Source: Saxidomus purpurata
Lineage: Eukaryota; Mollusca; Bivalvia; Venerida; Veneridae
Assembly: GCA_022818135.1 (NCBI GenBank)
Contig: JAFMSR010000010.1
Coordinates: 32,233,269-32,297,268, forward strand
Direction: 5' to 3'
Length of the DNA: 64,000 nucleotides
Shown here: in pieces, positions 35,701 through 46,744 of the stretch
Position numbering within the stretch: the first letter of the stretch is position 1
Layout of the letters: each line of letters opens with the position of its first letter
The notes under the pieces: model-generated
The model's database searches: none
What the model was told of the DNA's origin: nothing
The model's input: only the letters and a program-made list of their open reading frames with translations
Position numbers and translations under genes: made by a program

Positions 35701-38700
35701 TACCTAGATTATTTGTATTTCTATCTTTTGTAAAATCATTTGCATGAATCTTTACTCAGCTTAATGATACACCTGCTATCTTATCTAGTATTTGCTTTTT
35801 TTCTGATTATCTTCTGTGTTTGTCATAAAATGATTGTAAATATGTACATGTATACAATAGAGGCCCACATGGAAGAATGGGTTAACCCAAATATGTAGCC
35901 TCTGTAAAAAAAAAAAAGAATATTTTATTATTATAATTATTATTTCTACTTCAAAATTTCTTTAAAATTATCATGTTTTCTACTACTACAGTAGACTTGG
36001 TTTTTCACCAACAGCTTATTTCCCTTCACCCCAAAAAGTACACGGTACACTATTATCCCCCTCAAAATAAGGACACTGTGAGGCCCCTTCCCTTCTGGAT
36101 AGTGAAAAAATATCTCTTTTGTAGTAACTGTTGCATTTAGTTGTTTTTTTTAGGGGATAAATGCTTTTAGAGGATTTTTTGTGTTTACGTTCTGGTCTCA
36201 GTTTCCACTTTCTCTTATAAACACAAATTCAACATACACTTGACTCCCACATGTGTATTTTTAAGTGTTTTTATTCATTTTTACTGCATCTTTGTGATAG
36301 TGTATATTTGAACAATAGAACATTGTTGCCAGAGTATTTTAATGCTGTTTTTCACATCAGTTGCTCATATTTCAAACATAATCAACATATGAAAGCAAAT
36401 CTTACAGAACAACATTGAACAATAAATAAATTGTTCATTTTCTGACAAAAAAAATAAAAATTCATGAAGTTGAAATTTAAGATCCCATTTCAAAACCACA
36501 GTATTAAAGACCAATGCTTGTATTAAAGCAACTGTAAAAAACAAACCAAATCATGACTTGCTGTTCTATTTACATTACAGCGCTCTGTAAATTAACTCCA
36601 CTTTTATAGGACATCAACCAAAGCCAGACAAAAATACAGTGTGGTGTGGGGTACAATGGGAGGGATCTTTGAGCAAAGGTCACCAGTATACCAGTTACTA
36701 GTCTGATAAAATTTAGGTCCTTTTTTCTTTATACTATATTTCATGCACTATTTCCAGTCCATTTTATATGATTTTGCTATATACACTTTGGCTACTGGAT
36801 AGTAGACTGGCTCTAGAACAAAAATGTTAGATATTGATTAGAATAAGAGATATTTCTGGGCTACAAAGTTACCTACTTCCAGCATGATTTCTGACATCAT
36901 TTTTCTCTCTTTAAAGTTGTTTATCTTTCAGGAAAGTTTAAAGGTATAAAAGTACAACACATGGACAAAAAGTCAACAAGAAGAGATGAACCTTTTTTTT
37001 ATGGAAGAAATAACTCAAAAGAATGAGTTCATAATTACGACAATCCTTTTTAAGCTACTTCCATTGAAAATGAATTGATACTGAGGTTTTTAAACGCATG
37101 TACATGCACGTTTCCTGAAACGCCAAATACAAATCTCATGCCTTTGTTAGGAGGGAGAAATTCAAATTTCAAAGGGACATAACTCCTGTCTTCCTAGTGG
37201 AATATTCATGTGCTGTAGAGACATACAATTATCATACTCTATATCCTAATATAGATGTTAAAGGTCGAAAAATTCTGGACAAATACGGCAGTTTATGTAA
37301 ATAGCAATCTGAGTCTCCAAGAAATGTCAATTTGGTCCCCGGCAGAGAAAAAACCACTATATTGATTTCAATCAAGTTAGACTCCATGTCGCGCAAGTGC
37401 CTGGCGATGAAAAAATCTATACTGTAACCATACCTCTCTGCTGCAAGGAGGAAAAGGTTAATAAACTATTCTAAAAACTTTATAGCTTATTATAGCTAAT
37501 CTTTTAGCCGTAATTAAAGCAAATAAGCACAGTTTTTGAACGGAAATAGAATAGGAACTACTTCTCAAAGGAAAGTTTCAATATATTAAATAGTAAATTA
37601 TTCTCTTTTCTTTAAGGTAAAAAATGACTTCTAACTTGAGCAAAAAATTGTTTTGCCTTACCCTGTGACCGGCAAGTCACTCTGGCTTTGTGACCAGTGC
37701 AGATGATGATCAGTCTGCACAGCTGTGTAGTCCAATCATGATCTGCACTGTTCGCTATTCCGTCAGAAAACTTCCAGCGATTACTTCTTTGAACAATTAC
37801 GTGCCCTGTCCAAATTAAAAGACAGACAAGTCCATGTTAGAAATATATCGGGGAATGGGTAAAAAAAATGGAAGTACGGGTCATATGAAATTCAATGCAC
37901 TGAGACTACAGTATGAGAGGATTTCTCTTTCAAAAGGTTAAAACAAATTTCCAGGCCAGTTCAAAATCTAAACAGTAAATTTCTGAATACATATCTCTTT
38001 CTGCAAATGCCCCTATCACTGATTACTCAAAAAAAAGATAGCTTTTGGCCAGTAACTTGTTGCTTCCCCCCCACACACAAAACACCTGGATGTTAAAATC
38101 CTGTCGCTGCAGACATCTCGGCTGTTACATTTCGACAAGTTTTCTTCTGACAATACGCCTTGTGCACCGATTATGCCATACATAATTTATGAATGTTATT
38201 CTTACATTCAATTAAGACTAAAAACACATCGACAGCTTCAACGTCACTGGTAACAAAAATCAAACAGCTCGAGGCAAAATCGGACAGCAAGATGAAAGGT
38301 TTATTACTGACTTACATCATGTTAATCATGGTTTTATGACAAACCATTGACAACCTTAATTGTACCTTAACAGAATGGTAATGACTTTAAGATGTCTTTA
38401 TTCACCGCACCTTACATTGCCCTGAATCTTAGAAATACCAAGATATCCTTTAGGCTTTAAGTCTAAATTTAGAAAAGTGCGGGTACCAAAATAATTTTTA
38501 AAATTCCTAACTTTATTTTCATCAATTTTACTGGTAGTATATAGAAATGTGAGGAAGCTCTGTCCCAGTACCTAGCCAAGCAGTCATGTCTTGGTGAATT
38601 AACTCTACTGAGTAAGATTTGAGTAACAGAACAATACTATTCTAAGACTTATGTTCAGAGAAGGAATGCATGGTATATTCTTCTACCCCTCCCAACACTC

Positions 38701-41700
38701 ATTTCAATGATAATGTCCCTACTGTAAAACACCAGGACATTAGGTCTGAATGGAAAATTTGAGTTATTTCACATTAAAACTTTTACTTTTCATCTTTCTT
38801 AGTTTCTATCACAGCTCTCTCATAATCTACATACATACATTACACGAAGGTGGCTGAGATTTTCTTACAAATATGGGAATTTCATCCCTCTAATCACTGA
38901 TAAATTACCGATATCAAATTTAAAGTATAAAACCTGCTTCACTTTAACAGATAAAGGATTTCATGTTTAATCTTTGTACATGTATGCCACTTGATGATAC
39001 AAGTGTTGTAATATCTGGCCTAAACTACAGGATATACCCACTAAATCCCTTGCCTCTTCCTGATTAGGTACCTTTTGTTACATTGTCATCATGTCTACCT
39101 GAATTTGAAGTAAACACATTCTGTATTTGAGAATGCATTGAAGAAGTGTTATCAACATTAAAAATTTGTGTTGATCAAGCTTTATGACAAATTGTGTACA
39201 ATAGGTTAGCATCCTCTAAATGAAATCTTCTAAATGTACAGTCACACCTGCTAACAAAGACCACTGACTGGAAGAAGTATTAAAATACAGTCTTTAAAAT
39301 CTTAACAGGTGGTATTTAGTACTGTATCCAAACATTTGTTTTATCAACATTCAATCAGTACAATTATTTTTCAATCTGTCAGTGTGCTTAAATAAACAAA
39401 TACAAATGCATTTTTGTACCTTTAGATTGGTTTTACTTTTTTGTCTTTCCCTAGCTGTCTGTGATACTTTTTGAGGGGGGAATTGTACTATTTTGTGTAT
39501 ATGGAAAATAGTGACTAAAATTTCACCTAAGCATTAAACCTAAATTTTGCCTTGTTAACAAATCATTAGATGCACTAACACGTGTGATGTTCCCTATTGA
39601 AAACCCCAATTTTATAGCCGACCATTTCCTGCTGGACCACTATAAATCAGACTTCACCTTTGAATGCTGACCAGCAGCCTTGTTGTATTGTTAGGGGTCA
39701 TTTGCTCGTAAATTTTACAATTCAACACATGGCTAATCCAGGCTTCGATACAACAAAGCCCTAAACCATATGAAATAGAAAAGATCATAGGCCGTTTTGC
39801 AAAAATCATCAATGAAATGAAATCAAAGATCAGATTGAATAAACCCATATTCTTTTTTTTTGTTATCAGTCAGTGTTACATCTGATCAAAATTTAAACGC
39901 ATACTTCAAAGATGAAGCAGACATGCATATCCTTAAAATGAAAGATTCATTTTGATTGCAAAAGGAAATAAATATTACAATGTTCTCATTAATAACTCCA
40001 TGCTTTAATTAAAGTTACCAAATCTGTTTTCGTGTAGTAGAGAGCATGTCGCATGTTTTTAGCCATACATATAGAACTAAGAGCCTCTCAGCTTTTCTGC
40101 ATGCAGTTACTGGTGACAAAAGTTTTTTTTTACACAAATTTTGATATTATCACAAGGAACTGTTTCTAATTCTGGATAAAACAATTAAAAGGCCATCACG
40201 ACCTAATAAGTGATTTGAAAATAAGTGCAAGAAGTGATTTAAAGTACCTAAAAGTTGAGTCACGTAATGGGCATACTTATACAACAATTACATACTTTTT
40301 TTCTAACAATAAGTTAATTTCAGAGAGCAAAAAGGAAGTTAAATGATAATAATAATAATAATAATAATGATAATAATAATAATAATCATCATCATCATCA
40401 TCATCATCATCATAATAGTCTTTACTTGTACATAATTATTTACAAAAAATTCAATCTTGACCTTTATATTTAAATCAAAACGTTTGGGAAAAGCACAGCT
40501 AACTTCTCTAAATAACTAAAAAATGCTCAAGTTTAAAAAACTATGTTCTCCTGCAGCTGGCAAATGTTCACTCAAACATACTTTGTGACCTCAATATAAC
40601 CAATGAAACATGAAGAAAAGCCTACCACCAAATTACTGAACCCTGATTTCACAGAGGCCTAAAGTTGCAGTACTTCAATGCAAGTTACAATACTTCCAAA
40701 GACTATTTCAATCATATGTAAAAAGCATGACTAACTCTCAAGCAGTAAAAGCCAAAAGGTACTATGTGCATATAAAATAAAGGAGGCTTACTATACCTTT
40801 TGGCTTTAACCTTTCCTTTTGTAAAACAACAAAAAATACTTACCATTAAAAAATGTAACTTTTGAACACTCTGACTACAGGAAAAGGAGGTTCACAAAAA
40901 ATTGTTAATAAATGTCTGGTCGTTCATTGGAATAAATTAAATATTACAGAAGGAAGGTTCACATACAAATTATATATAAGCTAACATCTAACCTTGAGGT
41001 CACTACCTATTCAAGTCATTTATGTATATCTGTATTAAATGAATAAGTCCATATACAATGTATTGATATTAATTAACTGTTAAATGCTAATGAAGCCTTA
41101 TTTAACAGCAAGGGAGCTGTCAGTATTATTTTTCATGTCTTTGGTATGGTGCAGTCAGGGATTGAACCCACAACCTCACGCACACGAAGCGGATACTCTA
41201 ACCACCAAGCTATCGACACTATTTATGTTATAACATCAGCGTGTCACAAAAACTCTAACCACCAAGCTATCGACACTATTTATGTTATAACATCAGCGTG
41301 TCACAAAAACTCTAACCACCAAGCTATCGAGGCTATTTATATTAAAACATCAGAGTGTCACAAAAACTCTAACCACCAAGCTATTGACTTGCCAGGATCT
41401 TAACACCTGGTTTCTGGAGTATTGCTTTCCAGTCTGCTATATTACAGTTTATGAAAGAATGTTTCAAAGTAAAAAGATTTCTTGTTAATTCTAAGCTTGG
41501 TTTAGACTTATAAAAATCTGTTGAAACTGACCAAACTTATTCAGGATATATATGTGCTTGTATTGATAAATCCCTTCTGTCCCAAGAAAAATATCTCGAG
41601 CCAAGATAATCACAACACAGTCAGAGGAAGGAGATGTTGAAAAAGATCTTCAAAATATCAGTATTTTTTTGTATTCTGTTTACATGTACTACAAATCATG

Positions 41701-43426
41701 CCCTTGTTGAAGTCAGAATCTTTGGTTAAAGTTTTGCATGCAAGGTACTAATAAGTAACTATCATGCACATACCTAAGTAACCACTTATCATCAAGTATC
41801 AAACAATTAAGTTAGATAACTCCTTACTGGATTAACTACAAATTATGGCCCTTGTTGAGCTTATAAACCTTATTTAAGTTTTGCATGCAAGGTCTATACT
41901 TCAGGAAGTTGTAACCACCTATGGGAGTTATTTGAAACTTAGCAATACTGCCAGTAGTGTTCTGGGGTATCAAACAATCAAATTACTATCATGCACACAT
42001 CTCAGTAAACCACTTATGGGATTTTAAAACTTCAATACAGTCTTCAACTATATGAAACAATCAAGTTAGATAACTCCTGACTGGATTTACTACTAATCAT
42101 GGACCTTATTAATCTTAGAAACATTTGTTGCAGTACTATCATACACTTATGGGATTTTTAAACTTAAATAAAACTAAATCTTCAGTATCATGCATATACT
42201 TAAGTAACCCCATTATGCGAGTTATTTGATACCTACCAATAGTGTTTAGGGGTAAAAAACAATTAAGTTAGATAACTTCTGACTGAATTTACTACAAATT
42301 ATGGTCCTTGCTGAACTTAGCGACTTTTGTCAAAGTTTTGAGAGCAAGTACTATCATGCGCATACAGTTGGATCTGCCTTTGCGAAAACATGAGTTAAAT
42401 GACATCCTGACCTATTTGACCACTTTAAATTCCTCCCAGCGATTTTGAGCAGTAACATGCCCAAGTTAAGCAACCTCCTGTAAAATGCTACCAGCAACCG
42501 CTATTTTCCTTCTTATTAATTAAATTTACATAGCTGTAACTAAGCGACCAACTTGTAAAACCACACAAATCTTTGTTGATTATCAATAAAAAATGCAAAG
42601 AAAAACAGAGCAAATTAACCTATAATGGGCATTAGCTATTTCAAATAAAATAGAAACTCGATTTTTTTTTTAGATTTTCTGGAAAGTATATACACTGTAA
42701 TGTTTTAACATGCCGAAATACCAATTTAAATACATGTACTTAATAAACTGCATAGAAGGAGCAACTTATTCTTCTTCTTTTGCATAGTTTTATGCGTAGG
42801 AGTCTATACTGAGTTAAGTGACCACCTGTCTTAAAGAGACCACCATTTCAACTTCCCCTGTGTTGTTGAATGTACTTCAAGGTACTACCATGCACATATT
42901 TCAGTAACCACTCAGAGGAGTAATACTAAATTTACCACAAGTGTTCATTGATAACAAGCAGTTAAATAACAATAGAAAACTTTTGACTTTTTTATCGAAT
43001 GCTTACGCAATTACGGTTTAGATCTGCAGTCAAAAAAAATTGTTTTGCTATTTACTGAAAAAAGTTTTGATTTCTTGGCAAGCACTGACAATAGAGAATT
43101 TGTTACTCAATTATAGGAATGTTTTACATTCCATTGTCTGGTGATATAATCAAATGATATAGGGCCCTAACAAATTATGCCATTTATGGGACTCGAACTT
43201 TTTAGAGGCTGAGTGAACTCCCCCTTCTAAGCGTTACAGAAGAAAACGAAGTTAAATTTCGTATTACTCTAGCAACTGGGGCTGTACACTACATTTGCGA
43301 CAGAATGAAGGCAAATCAATATGTTGGCAGTAGAATTAGATAGGGAATGTAAGTTTAAGTTCATAGTTTTCCTATTTCTCTCACCTTCATCAAACATGTA
43401 ATGTCAACAAAGTTGCAAGTCGCCAT
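23798..43426 (-). CDS. COMMD9: COMMD9, COMM domain-containing protein 9 (six exons)
   Basis: I joined minus-strand exons 43426-43385, 26900-26769, 25742-25658, 25186-25097, 24434-24331 and 23938-23798. All junctions are GT-AG and the phases fit, giving 594 nt or 197 aa; vertebrate COMMD9 is about 198 aa. Recognisable blocks are SKDVVHKTCQEAF (residues 17-29), LIQLFPSDFHKNLRDLL, STWRAQA, LPRMVDFDWRVDIKTSSDS, and a C-terminal COMM domain ending VELSKETLDTMLDGLSKIR. The short first exon (14 codons, MATCNFVDITCLMK) lies 16.5 kb upstream and is supported by its GTGAG donor and by matching the family's N-terminus in length and phase. COMMD9 is a subunit of the Commander/CCC complex, which works with retriever and WASH in endosomal recycling of membrane cargo. 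The start is only 191 bp from the divergent prothymosin gene. Confidence 0.93.
26378..26632 (+). repeat. ~29 bp minisatellite in COMMD9 intron 2
   Basis: About nine copies of CAGTCAGTAACTGCAGTG followed by TGTTCACTATT, becoming degenerate rightward. The unit matches part of a dispersed repeat whose flank (CCCCTTTGAACAGTAACTGG, AAGATGGACAAGTCCAT) follows at 26650-26720. The minisatellite therefore arose by expansion within that repeat. Confidence 0.85.
27240..27384 (+). repeat. Retroposon-like segment with A-rich tail
   Basis: A GC-richer block (TGTCAGGAGTCTTGTCAAG, GGTCCCAGGGTTGGCCGGG) ends in AATAAAGT and then about 15 A residues. The poly(A)-like tail points to retroposition, for example a SINE or a processed transcript fragment. 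Its source is not recognised. Confidence 0.4.
27407..27544 (-). mobile_element. Dispersed MITE-like repeat, copy 1
   Basis: This reverse-oriented copy of a roughly 140-160 bp repeat is bounded by AGACTTATAAAAGTCTGTTG and AGAAATTGTGAAGATGTTGT. Other copies are at 30903-31061 and 57520-57605, with a diverged one near 41503. The edge word is itself nearly palindromic. Confidence 0.6.
28478..28625 (-). mobile_element. Truncated tandem-core element fragment
   Basis: AAAAGGGCCAAGATGGGCCT plus ATTGCTCAC matches the end of the 19632 element. GACCTGGGGGTCTTGATTT and GTAAAGGTCCACTA match its core. Only about one monomer remains. Confidence 0.55.
30903..31061 (+). mobile_element. Dispersed MITE-like repeat, copy 2
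   Basis: It runs from GTCTTTTCTGAGCATTTTTA to CAGACTTTTATAAGTCT and is inverted relative to 27407-27544. The two would form a long-range inverted pair within intron 1. Confidence 0.6.
32380..32545 (-). repeat. Dispersed repeat related to the 26.4 kb minisatellite host
   Basis: CTTGTCCATCTTTCAATC and TTGACTGAATACAGTGAATA match in reverse the sequence at 26400-26720 and 37690-37860, here with a single unit. Confidence 0.5.
33143..33586 (+). mobile_element. MITE with AGGTATGAGAC ends, copy A (deletion-ridden)
   Basis: The 444 bp segment is bounded by AGGTATGAGAC and GTCTCATACCT. It matches 35247-35705 throughout, but lacks 15 single bases present there and shows no substitution. That pattern is hard to explain by evolution and points to unpolished sequence in this copy. 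Confidence 0.8.
35247..35705 (+). mobile_element. MITE with AGGTATGAGAC ends, copy B (intact)
   Basis: 459 bp with 11 bp or longer terminal inverted repeats (AGGTATGAGAC / GTCTCATACCT). TA lies on each side if the tips are read as GGTATGAGAC, which would fit a Tc1/mariner-type target duplication. There is no coding capacity. Confidence 0.7.
37690..37860 (+). repeat. Dispersed repeat copy with CTGCACTGTTCGCTATTC unit
   Basis: It shares CTGCACTGTTCGCTATTC and AGACAGACAAGTCCATGTTA with the sequence around 26400-26720, and has only one copy of the unit that is expanded there. Confidence 0.55.
40344..40416 (+). repeat. (TAA)n(TCA)n compound microsatellite
   Basis: An AATAAT run followed by an ATC run, with the sequence AGTCTTTACTTGTACATAAT after it. 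A similar arrangement of TAATAA followed by a CTCTTTATT word at 3910 suggests the tail of the same retroposon family. Confidence 0.85.
41145..41220 (-). repeat. tRNA-like SINE head with A and B boxes
   Basis: On the minus strand TAGCTTGGTGGTTAGAGTA (A box, complement of about 41194-41212) is followed by GGGTTCAATCCC (B box, complement of 41159-41169). This is the standard internal polymerase III promoter of a tRNA-derived SINE. The anticodon region (CGCTTCGTGTGCG) does not give a clean cloverleaf. Confidence 0.65.
41195..41390 (+). repeat. 57 bp tandem repeat, about 3.5 units
   Basis: ACTCTAACCACCAAGCTAT recurs at 41195, 41252, 41309 and 41366, exactly 57 bp apart. Each unit contains the SINE A-box segment plus ATTTATGTTATAACATCAG. 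Because 57 is divisible by three the frame stays open over 85 codons, but this is a repeat by-product. Confidence 0.9.
41693..42380 (+). repeat. Diverged tandem array (ATCATGCACATA...AAGTAACC monomer)
   Basis: The phrase ATCATGCxCATA...TAAGTAACC recurs near 41761, 41989, 42187 and 42353. The spacings are irregular, and AATTAAGTTAGATAACT and AAATTATGG lie between. It is the same family as 21360-21620. Confidence 0.6.
43140..43265 (-). repeat. Possible SINE relic with B box
   Basis: The minus strand has AAGTTCGAGTCCC (complement of 43188-43200), a close match to the polymerase III B box, with a weak A-box-like AACGCTTAGAAGGGG upstream. Too decayed for a tRNA gene. Confidence 0.35.
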
Positions 43427-43617
43427 TTTTGTATCACGTGATGAAAAGCGCCATCAAGTCCTCCCTAGTATTTTTATCAACCAATCGTAACTATTTCCTG
43501 TTCACGTGACGTCAATACTCAGAACCGTATCGGCGGGAAGTTCAGTCCGTCTGCCTCAGTTTACATAGAAAGGAAGAGCACGTCGCTAGAAGAAAATTTA
43601 TCAAAATATCAATCAAA
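43427..43617. promoter_or_regulatory. Divergent COMMD9 / prothymosin promoter
   Basis: 191 bp separate the two start codons. The interval carries two CACGTG E-boxes (43435-43440 and 43503-43508), a CCAAT box (43481-43485), a full CRE palindrome TGACGTCA (43507-43514) overlapping the second E-box, and GGCGGGAA (43532-43539). No TATA box is seen. It is more GC-rich than the surroundings. These features are typical of bidirectional housekeeping promoters; function is inferred. Confidence 0.75.
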
Positions 43618-46197
43618 ATGCCTTCAGAAAAGTAAGTAATCATTTTGTAGTACTGAAGTTTACCTGGCGTCGATCATGTGCAATTGACTTGTATAAAAAA
43701 TGCGTTTGATAATGAAGTTTTAAAAAAAATCTTCGGGTTGCCTTTGTTTTCCGCCTTTGTGCGAAAGTGGGTCACACGCATAATGTAATGAGTTCAAACT
43801 TTCGATTTCAGTCACGGGTTATTTGGACTTAACTTAGAGAAGGATAGCAAAATCCTGCCAGCTCCTTGTAATGTTTAAAATATTTCTAGAAAAACTTTTG
43901 ATTCATTTGTTGAAGTAAAATTTGAATGTGTTTTAGCAGACGACATGTGTGAAACGGAAGTAAAGAAATGGACCACCGACAATATACATGTGGTACTATT
44001 TTTAGACTACACTAATTTTAGATTGATTGGTTTTCCTTTCCAGAGAAGAAGTTCAGACTACCACTGAAACTACGGAAACACCAGAAATCAAAGCTAAAAC
44101 CGTAGAAGATGTGAAAAGGGCAGTAGAGGAAGCAGAAAAGGTATTCTCCATATTTTCGAGATTGTAAAGGTCATAGGGCCTTACTTACAATTTATACCTG
44201 CGGCCGACATTTGGATTGATTGGGAGTTTTAATGTGTCTAGCTGATAAATGGAATACATTTGTGAATGCATCTATAGGCACAAGTTGTTAGGCTAATAAA
44301 TTCAAACTTTGGTATTCTATACTTAATTGTTAGACAAATGGAAGTACGGGATCGTGTAGCCTTACCCGATATGGTCTGGTCTAGCTGCTGTTTTGAGCTG
44401 ATCAAGATTACAGGAGAGGATGAATCCCAAAAAAGGAAGAAAATATTTTTTATTTGCAACAGTACAGTCAAACACGTATTTAGCGACCCATAGGGAAAGC
44501 TTAACTTGTGGTCTCTTTAGACAGGTGGTCTCTTAACTCTGGATAAATTGCTATCATAAAATACAAAGGAGGAATATATAGTGGATGTATAATGGTGTCT
44601 GGTTGTTGCTTTAATCGGGTGGATACAAAGACTGGGTTGACTGTACTTGCATTGCTGTTTCTTGTATATGGTGTATTTGTTGGATTTCAAATTTCCTTTT
44701 AAGCTTGCCTGGCACCAATGGCAAGGGTGAGCTATTGTGACCACACTTTATCTGTTGTGTCATATGTCTGTTTACCATTTCAATTTAACATCTTTTTGAA
44801 GCCAGCTAAGAAAGATGAAAAAATTCTGGTTCATGCAGAACATGTTGCTCTGGCAACGTATGAGGAAAAAGATCTTCAAATTAGCATAGATATTTAGAGG
44901 GGTCAGATGTTTTGAACGTTAGCATTTTTTAAATAATTCTTGCTTATATCATTGTCGTTAGTGTTAAATGAGCTGTTAATATTGATTTACTCTATTAACT
45001 CTTATCCAAGGGGGACAGTAGTTTTTTTACATGTTAAATAACGATGGTTATGGTGTTTCATCTGGTAATGGCAGTCGGCCATTTTAATATGAAACCAATA
45101 TTGGTGGGTGCTGGTGTTACAAGATTGAGACATTGTAATCCAAAGGGCAAGTGTTGACTTGCACTTTAGGACAAGAGTTAATAAGATAAAGAAATATTAC
45201 ATTTTGAAACATTTTAGTACCTTTGCATCTACATATCTGCAGAATTTCCAGTTCACTAATATAGTTGTCTAGAGAACTGATTTCTCTTCCTAGCTTCGAA
45301 ATATTTTGGAAACTTAGTTTTCTGTAAAGATCTGTACGGTTTGGACCTCTAGTCAGGATTGTGCAAATTGTGTCCCTGGGGTCGAAATTGGCCCGCTTCT
45401 CAGATGAGTGATCATGGTCCTCTTGTGTTAAAGTATTGCACAGAATGCAAGAAGTTTAAACAGGTGTTTGTTTAGATTATCGAGGTAAGCAGTAATTTAT
45501 TGATGAAGTGATGCTTACCCGAAACAACCATGTAGCCATTGGCACAGTAACCAAAAATGTTGTAAATATAAACATTTTGTTAACATTATAGTGTATTTAT
45601 GTTGAAACTATTCATGTTCAGGCTAAGGAAGATGCTGGAGAAGAAAAAGAAGAAACAACTGAAGAGAAGACTGAAGAAAATGGAAGCAGTCAAAAGAAGG
45701 AGGAAGAGAATGTAAACCAAAATGCAGCAGAATCCACAGGTATGCTTACAGAAACAAGTTTCTCTGACACATTTTAAATGTACTAACCCTCTTGTAGTTA
45801 AATAAAAGAAAAATCCTGAGTAGTGCTATTGGAGTTTTCTATTGTGACAGCTGTAAATACAATGATCGTAAATTTTTAAAGTGATTATGATTACTTATTA
45901 CTGTCTGCATACAGTTGTTTTATTGTCTTGCTTGAAATATGTAGTGTTTAGAAAAAACTAGTATAACAGTATTTTTTTATGTACACGTTTTTGAAGAAGT
46001 TGAACATTCAAAGCAAACGGGGGGAAAAACATCAGTCACTTCTACAAATATTGTGCTTTTCAGAATCAGAAAAGAGAACTTTAGATGATGAAGAAGCTGA
46101 CAATGAGGAGTCAAGTCCAACAAAGAAGACAAAGACCTCGGAGGAAGATTCAGAATCAACTGAAAAAACGGAAGAAGCATCAGATGACGCTTCTTGA
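43618..46197 (+). CDS. Prothymosin-alpha-like acidic nuclear protein (four exons)
   Basis: Exons 43618-43631, 44044-44140, 45622-45739 and 46064-46197 join with GT-AG borders and matching phases to 120 aa. About 43 of 120 residues are D or E, and there is no Cys, His, Phe, Tyr or Trp. The N-terminal PEIKAKTVEDVKRAVEEAEK resembles the thymosin-alpha segment, and near the C-terminus PTKKTKTSEED mirrors the basic nuclear signal of prothymosin alpha (TKKQKTDEDD). Known family members are disordered and nuclear, bind histone H1 and influence chromatin and survival. The middle lacks the very long Asp/Glu run of mammals and is richer in Thr and Ser. Parathymosin is the alternative; the C-terminal KKxKT signal favours prothymosin. 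The gene shares its promoter region with COMMD9. Confidence 0.85.
44690..45430 (+). mobile_element. Intronic tandem-core element copy, diverged
   Basis: AGCTTGCCTGGCACCAATGG near 44702 and AGATGAGTGATCATGGTCCT at 45401-45420 resemble the shared left and right ends of the 49236-52750 element. The interior is degraded. It lies in intron 2 of the prothymosin-like gene. Confidence 0.4.
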
Positions 46198-46339
46198 AGA
46201 CTTTGACCATAATGGATGTTGTCATATCATTTTTACACTTGTTCATCTCATTTTTGTTGGGAAGTGTTCATCTCGTATTTAAGTAATCACGAGCCGCCAA
46301 ATTTTCTCATGTTGAGTGTTACATTAAGTATATTTGTGG

Positions 46340-46345
46340 AATAAA
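46340..46345 (+). terminator. Poly(A) signal of the prothymosin-like gene
   Basis: AATAAA lies 143 bp after the stop codon, followed by GT-rich sequence (TGTCGTCGG, TGTTTCTGTTA). Confidence 0.65.
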
Positions 46346-46744
46346 TGTCGTCGGAATCATTGAATGTTTCTGTTATTCTCTGTTCCAACATTTATATGGT
46401 TAAATTCTGACAGCTAACTCCCTTTTTCCAGTGTGAAAATTTCAATTGACAATAATTTGATTAGATGGAAGGGACATAGCTCATTATGGATTCTTGGGCG
46501 ATGTCCTCTGCCCTTTAGATGTCAAAATTGGGCAAAAACAAGACTGAAACATTGCTATTTCACTCGACTTGCTTTGAATAATTATTGGCCTAATCTCACC
46601 AAGTTCTATTATCGGCCAGCTTTCCCGTTTTGGAGTTTTTGCCCGTTTAATTGCCAAAGTTTGAACGAATCGTCACTTATTTTTCTGTATACTATGTAGG
46701 TCATGTTTGCTACTGTTGATTCCATCATCAATAATCACACTAGT

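Larger units (their letters stand above)
26901..43384. other. COMMD9 intron 1 (16.5 kb), repeat-rich, no nested gene supported
   Basis: This long stretch holds dispersed repeats, listed separately, and AT-rich filler. A 122-codon plus-strand frame at 30449-30817 has no recognisable domain. Near 29642-29664 an inverted GGCGGGAA / TTCCCGC pair resembles an E2F-type site, without other promoter evidence. Between about 36000 and 40300 I identify only a dispersed repeat and low-complexity runs. Confidence 0.6.

Noticed and set aside
33143..35705. LTR retrotransposon, because two direct repeats lie 2.1 kb apart
   Set aside because: Each repeat has its own terminal inverted repeats, and no primer-binding site, polypurine tract or gag-pol frame lies between them.
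38100..38270. 54-codon minus-strand frame with a plausible ATG
   Set aside because: Too short, no domain, no splice signals of note.
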